Position numbers and translations under genes: made by a program
Notes under the pieces: model-generated
The model's database searches: none
What the model was told of the DNA's origin: nothing
What the model saw: the letters and a program-made list of their open reading frames with translations, nothing else
Shown: positions 6,135-8,735 of the stretch, piece after piece
Numbering within the stretch: position 1 is the first letter of the stretch
Layout of the letters: each line of letters begins with the position of its first letter
NCBI GenBank assembly: GCA_905193995.1
Contig: CAJJQT010000062.1
Coordinates: 1 to 8,735, forward strand
Direction: 5' to 3'
DNA from: an uncultured Porphyromonadaceae bacterium
GTDB lineage: Bacteria; Bacteroidota; Bacteroidia; Bacteroidales; Muribaculaceae
Length of the DNA stretch: 8,735 nt

Positions 6135-6178
6135 ACCGCCTCCGCGCCGGACTGCGGGCAGGGCGCGGAGGAAGCGGT
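6135..6178 (-). repeat. GC-rich hairpin in the pfp 3' untranslated region
   Basis: A 10-bp perfect stem, CCTCCGCGCC at 6139-6148 with GGCGCGGAGG at 6162-6171, extended by ACCG/CGGT (6135-6138 with 6175-6178) across a 3-base bulge. It starts 7 bases past the pfp stop codon on the minus strand and has no T tract after it. It may stabilise the mRNA 3' end or assist the terminator that follows at 6050-6102. Confidence 0.65.
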
Positions 6179-6184
6179 ACGTAG

Positions 6185-7828
6185 TTACTTGCCTTTGTGC
6201 TCGTAGAGAAGGGTGAGCGAGGGCTGGTCGCAGACTTCAGCAGGGCCGAAGTACTGGATCGGTCCGGGATATACGTAGCAGGTATTCATCGCCCAGTCGT
6301 CGCGCTTGGAAGCGAACTTCTGGAAGGGTGCACCGTCGAGGCGAACGAGGGCCTTCTGTATGACGGGCTTGTCGGCGCCGTTGCGGTGCTCGATGTTCAT
6401 CATCATGGTGATGGGAATACCGCCTGCGACCCACTGAACGCTGGGCTTGACGAGATTGCGGATCGACGACATGTAGCCGGTGACGCCCGAGTTGATCAGG
6501 CATGCGGCGTTGTAGCCGAGAGCGTAGCAGTAGTCGGCGTCGAAGTTCGAGGGATCAGCGCAGCGGCCTTCGTAGCCGAAGAAGTGGTGGAGGGGCGAGA
6601 ACTTGCCGTTGTACTTGCCGGCTGCAGCCATTTCCTTGAGGCGGTTGCCGACCATTTCGCTGAGGAGCTTTTCGGTCTCGATGAGCGAAACCTGCACGTT
6701 GCCGTGGGGGTCGCGGTCGAGCATGAGTTGGCGGGCAACGTTTGCGGGCAGTGAAGCCAGAGTGGCGGCGTTTTCGGCGCTGATGTGCGACTTGATGTAG
6801 TCTTCAATCTTGTCGGCGCTGACAGCGGCTGCCTCATCGGTGGCCAGGACGTTGTTGAGCTCGCGGATGAGTTTCTTGATTGCGGGAATGAACTCGATGA
6901 GGCCCTCGGGGATGAGGACGGTACCGAAGTTGTTGCCGTATGATGCGCGTGCGGCCACGATGTCGGCGATGCCGTTGACAACATCCTGAAGAGTCATGTC
7001 CTTGGCCTCGACTTCTTCGGAGATGATGCAGACGTTGGGCTGTGTCTGTAGGGCGCATTCAAGGGCTATGTGGCTTGCTGAGCGGCCCATGAGCTTGATG
7101 AAGTGCCAGTATTTCTTGGCCGAGTTGCAGTCGCGCTGGATGTTGCCGATTACTTCGGAGTAGACCTTGGTGGCGGTGTCGAAGCCGAATGAAGTCTCGA
7201 TGCATTCGTTCTTGAGGTCGCCGTCGATGGTCTTGGGACAGCCGATGACCTGAACGCCGGCGCCGATCGACTTGTAGTATTCGGCCAGCACGGCGGCATT
7301 GGTGTTGGAATCGTCGCCGCCGATGATGACGAGCGCCTTGATGTCGAGTTCGCGGATTATCTCGAGACCCTTGTCGAACTGCTCCTTGGTCTCGAGCTTG
7401 GTGCGGCCAGAGCCGATGATGTCGAAGCCGCCGGTGTTGCGGTATTCGTCGATGATGGCGGATGTGAGTTCGATGTATTTGTGGTCGACGAGACCGCCGG
7501 GGCCCATAAGGAAGCCGAAGAGGCGGCTGTCGCGGTGAATTTTCTTGATGCCGTCGAAAAGACCGCTGATGACGTTGTGGCCGCCGGGGGCCTGGCCGCC
7601 GGAGAGGATGACACCGACGTTGACGGGGCGGCCTGCGGTGGGATTGGTGTTCTTTTCGAATTTGAGTTCAGGCAGGCCGTATGTGTTGGGGAAAAGCTGC
7701 TTGATCTCGTTCTGATTGGCAACCGACTCGGTCGGCTTGCCCTCGACAGCCTTCACAGCTCCCTGAAGTACGATGGGGAGCTTGGGCTGGTAAGCCGCGC
7801 GGGCTTTCTGCAGGGGACTTTTTTTCAT
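6185..7828 (-). CDS. pfp: Diphosphate--fructose-6-phosphate 1-phosphotransferase
   Basis: A 547-residue PPi-dependent phosphofructokinase of the long, plant-beta-like class. It reversibly phosphorylates fructose 6-phosphate to fructose 1,6-bisphosphate using pyrophosphate, in cytoplasmic glycolysis/gluconeogenesis. Motifs: [15 protein letters not shown] (75-89); GSGRTK (139-144); [12 protein letters not shown] (168-179), where Asp172 of GGDDS marks PPi rather than ATP use; PKTIDGDL (198-205) with Lys199 and Asp202, the other PPi-type signature; GFDTA (215-219); and [13 protein letters not shown] (245-257) for the sugar phosphate. HHFFGYEGR lies in the C-terminal half. The start [15 protein letters not shown] is typical, and no upstream in-frame extension is supported. 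Two hairpins lie downstream, the second a terminator. A candidate promoter lies in 7829-7950, so it is probably a single-gene transcript. Confidence 0.97.
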   Translation of the reverse strand: MKKSPLQKARAAYQPKLPIVLQGAVKAVEGKPTESVANQNEIKQLFPNTYGLPELKFEKNTNPTAGRPVNVGVILSGGQAPGGHNVISGLFDGIKKIHRDSRLFGFLMGPGGLVDHKYIELTSAIIDEYRNTGGFDIIGSGRTKLETKEQFDKGLEIIRELDIKALVIIGGDDSNTNAAVLAEYYKSIGAGVQVIGCPKTIDGDLKNECIETSFGFDTATKVYSEVIGNIQRDCNSAKKYWHFIKLMGRSASHIALECALQTQPNVCIISEEVEAKDMTLQDVVNGIADIVAARASYGNNFGTVLIPEGLIEFIPAIKKLIRELNNVLATDEAAAVSADKIEDYIKSHISAENAATLASLPANVARQLMLDRDPHGNVQVSLIETEKLLSEMVGNRLKEMAAAGKYNGKFSPLHHFFGYEGRCADPSNFDADYCYALGYNAACLINSGVTGYMSSIRNLVKPSVQWVAGGIPITMMMNIEHRNGADKPVIQKALVRLDGAPFQKFASKRDDWAMNTCYVYPGPIQYFGPAEVCDQPSLTLLYEHKGK

Positions 7829-7950
7829 TACAGGTGATTATGTAATATTGTTGTTTTGTTGATGTTATGCAAGTCTGATTATGAGTGCAAATTTCGGAAA
7901 AAATGGTCGAATTTGAAATAGCCGCAAGTATTAATTTATGTAAACGAGGC
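7829..7950. other. Intergenic region upstream of pfp
   Basis: A 122-base A/T-rich gap between the stop of the DUF4595-like gene and the pfp start, both leftward. It contains a near-consensus promoter word and an imperfect inverted repeat (listed separately), followed by a leader of about 55 bases before the pfp ATG. The leader has no evident Shine-Dalgarno sequence, as is usual in Bacteroidetes. No small gene is seen. Confidence 0.7.
7888..7915 (-). promoter_or_regulatory. Candidate pfp promoter within an imperfect inverted repeat
   Basis: On the minus strand GAAATTTG (7895-7888) matches five of the six fixed bases of the TAnnTTTG -7 box. Transcription would begin near 7880-7884. The same word forms one arm of an inverted repeat: CAAATTTCG (7888-7896) against CGAATTTG (7908-7915), with one bulged base. 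The arms could be an operator, or a weak end signal for the upstream gene. No good -33 TTTG is seen. Confidence 0.35.
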
Positions 7951-8735
7951 TTATTTTGCGTAGGTGACCTCGTTGTAGACAGTGTAGGCCTTGTCGGTGC
8001 CGTAGTTTATGGTGGTCGAGAAGTCGCTGATGCGGCCGTCGGTCACCGAGTAGGTGTAGACGCGGACGTACTGCTCTCCGATCAGGCCTGTCTGGGTGCG
8101 CCGGGCGATCAGCTGTGCGGGCAGTTTGCCGAAGTATCCGGCGCGGACAAGCTCGTCGTACTGCTTGTGGAAGGTAAACGGAAGCACCATCGGCTGCTCG
8201 GCTGTCGCCTGCGAGTATTCGTAAGTGTATATGAACGTTGGCATCGTGTGGCCGTCGTAGTCGGTGTATTTCACGAGTAGGTCGCCGTTCCATTCGAGCG
8301 TGTTGACCCACTGCCACGGACTCTGTGGCGTGCTCGGATCCCATTCCGAGCGGCCGATGGCGGTGAGGTGTCCCTGGGCGTCGTAGGTGTAGCGGTACGT
8401 GTATTCGCGGCTTGAGTAGACGGATCCGTCCTCGCGCAGCCATTTGTAAACGCCGTCGATACGGTTGACGCGGCCTTCTGTCAGAGTGACTCGGTCGGAG
8501 TAGGTGAGCGTGCCTTCGCGGGCCGATGTGGTCTCGGTGGCGATTGTTACTGAGCCTTTTGCGCCGTATGAGTATTCGATGACCGACGAACCGGATGTGG
8601 AGAACTCGCTGACGGACGTGAGGCGCCCCTGGGCGTCGTAGGTGTACTTTGTGTTGCCTGACAGGCTCTGCGAGGGAATTGAAGTCGTGATCTGTGTGAT
8701 GCGGCTTGTCCGGGGCAGGGGAGCCGGGCCGTCAG
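7951..8735 (-). CDS. DUF4595-like Tyr-Asp repeat protein, C-terminal part
   Basis: The minus frame ending in TAA at 7951-7953 stays open to the right edge: 260 residues, with the N-terminus missing. It carries repeated beta-strand units of the form Y-Y-D-G-L: KYTYDAQGRLTSV near 8650-8611 and YRYTYDAQGHLTAI near 8397-8356, with degenerate copies such as EYSYGAKGSVTI near 8577-8542 and YTDYDG near 8268-8251. This resembles YD/RHS-style repeats but fits the DUF4595 family of small exported Bacteroidales proteins, usually lipoproteins of unknown role. It ends TVYNEVTYAK with no toxin-like tail. Any signal peptide lies outside the window. A shorter start at GTG 8274 is only an internal codon, because the repeat pattern continues upstream of it. 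Family assignment is from pattern memory; the reading frame is certain. Confidence 0.75.
   Translation of the reverse strand, partial: DGPAPLPRTSRITQITTSIPSQSLSGNTKYTYDAQGRLTSVSEFSTSGSSVIEYSYGAKGSVTIATETTSAREGTLTYSDRVTLTEGRVNRIDGVYKWLREDGSVYSSREYTYRYTYDAQGHLTAIGRSEWDPSTPQSPWQWVNTLEWNGDLLVKYTDYDGHTMPTFIYTYEYSQATAEQPMVLPFTFHKQYDELVRAGYFGKLPAQLIARRTQTGLIGEQYVRVYTYSVTDGRISDFSTTINYGTDKAYTVYNEVTYAK
8372..8646 (-). repeat. In-frame direct repeat, 255-base period
   Basis: A 20-base word occurs exactly at 8372-8391 and again at 8627-8646. The offset is 255 bases, or 85 codons, and both copies encode YTYDAQG in the same frame of the DUF4595-like gene. Sequence between and around the copies is diverged, so this is a conserved core rather than a recent tandem duplication. 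Confidence 0.85.

Noticed and set aside
6197..6754. Open frame of 185 codons opposite pfp
   Set aside because: It is antisense to an unmistakable pfp coding sequence, and its Val/Ala/Glu-rich composition is typical of antisense translation.
7931..8443. Longer minus-strand frame of 170 codons overlapping the right-edge gene
   Set aside because: Its translation is Arg/Pro/His-rich and featureless. The neighbouring frame ending at 7951 stays open to the window edge and carries the YTYDAQG repeats, so that frame is the gene.
7951..8735. RHS/YD polymorphic toxin
   Set aside because: The repeats are YD-like, but there is no RHS core motif and no variable toxin domain at the C-terminus, and no immunity gene follows; the next gene is pfp.
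1..8735. Mobile element, CRISPR array, tRNA or defence system
   Set aside because: No transposase, integrase, terminal repeats with target duplications, repeat-spacer pattern, tRNA-like fold or nuclease/toxin pair was seen; all genes fit chromosomal envelope and metabolic functions.

Overview
The window looks like ordinary chromosome from a GC-rich member of the Bacteroidales, most like the Muribaculaceae. Three things point there. First, the gene content: an HU-CCDC81/SPOR protein, a DUF2520 Rossmann protein, a KdsC-like phosphatase and Maf in a row, a long PPi-dependent phosphofructokinase, and a DUF4595-type Tyr-Asp repeat protein. Second, promoter words of the form TAnnTTTG with an upstream TTG. 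Third, A/T-rich leaders without clear Shine-Dalgarno sequences. The organism call is inference from gene families, not from a marker gene. I see no mobile element, tRNA, rRNA, CRISPR array or phage gene.

Layout. Bases 2-118 (+) are the last codons of the endolytic transglycosylase MltG. It converges, across 3 bases, with a secreted TPR protein at 122-1024 (-). A 107-base A/T-rich divergent promoter region (1025-1131) separates that gene from a five-gene rightward operon. The operon holds an HU-CCDC81/TM/SPOR protein (GTG start, 1132-2154), a nitroreductase (2166-2711), a DUF2520 Rossmann protein (TTG start, 2708-3481), a KdsC-like HAD phosphatase (3474-3998) and Maf (3995-4567). The last four genes overlap at every junction (4, 8 and 4 bases), so translation is probably coupled. 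Maf converges across 3 bases with leftward genes: an unrecognised lipoprotein (4571-5200), a PlsC-type acyltransferase (5282-6007), PPi-dependent phosphofructokinase (6185-7828) and the C-terminal part of a DUF4595-like protein that runs off the right edge (7951->8735). Between pfp and plsC lie two hairpins, and the plsC-proximal one is a good leftward terminator.

How the genes fit together. Much of the window concerns the cell envelope: MltG cuts glycan strands, SPOR domains bind septal peptidoglycan, KdsC belongs to Kdo/lipid A synthesis, PlsC makes phosphatidic acid, and Maf has a historical link to septum formation. The most suggestive object is the single-pass protein that joins a cytoplasmic HU-like (DNA-binding fold) module to a periplasmic SPOR module, co-transcribed with Maf. 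A DNA-to-septum link is an attractive but unproven reading. The sharpest sequence-level observation is that the operon's promoter lies only 4 bases before its GTG start, which predicts a leaderless or near-leaderless mRNA. Otherwise this is largely housekeeping sequence; I found no clear novel defence, conflict or mobile system.
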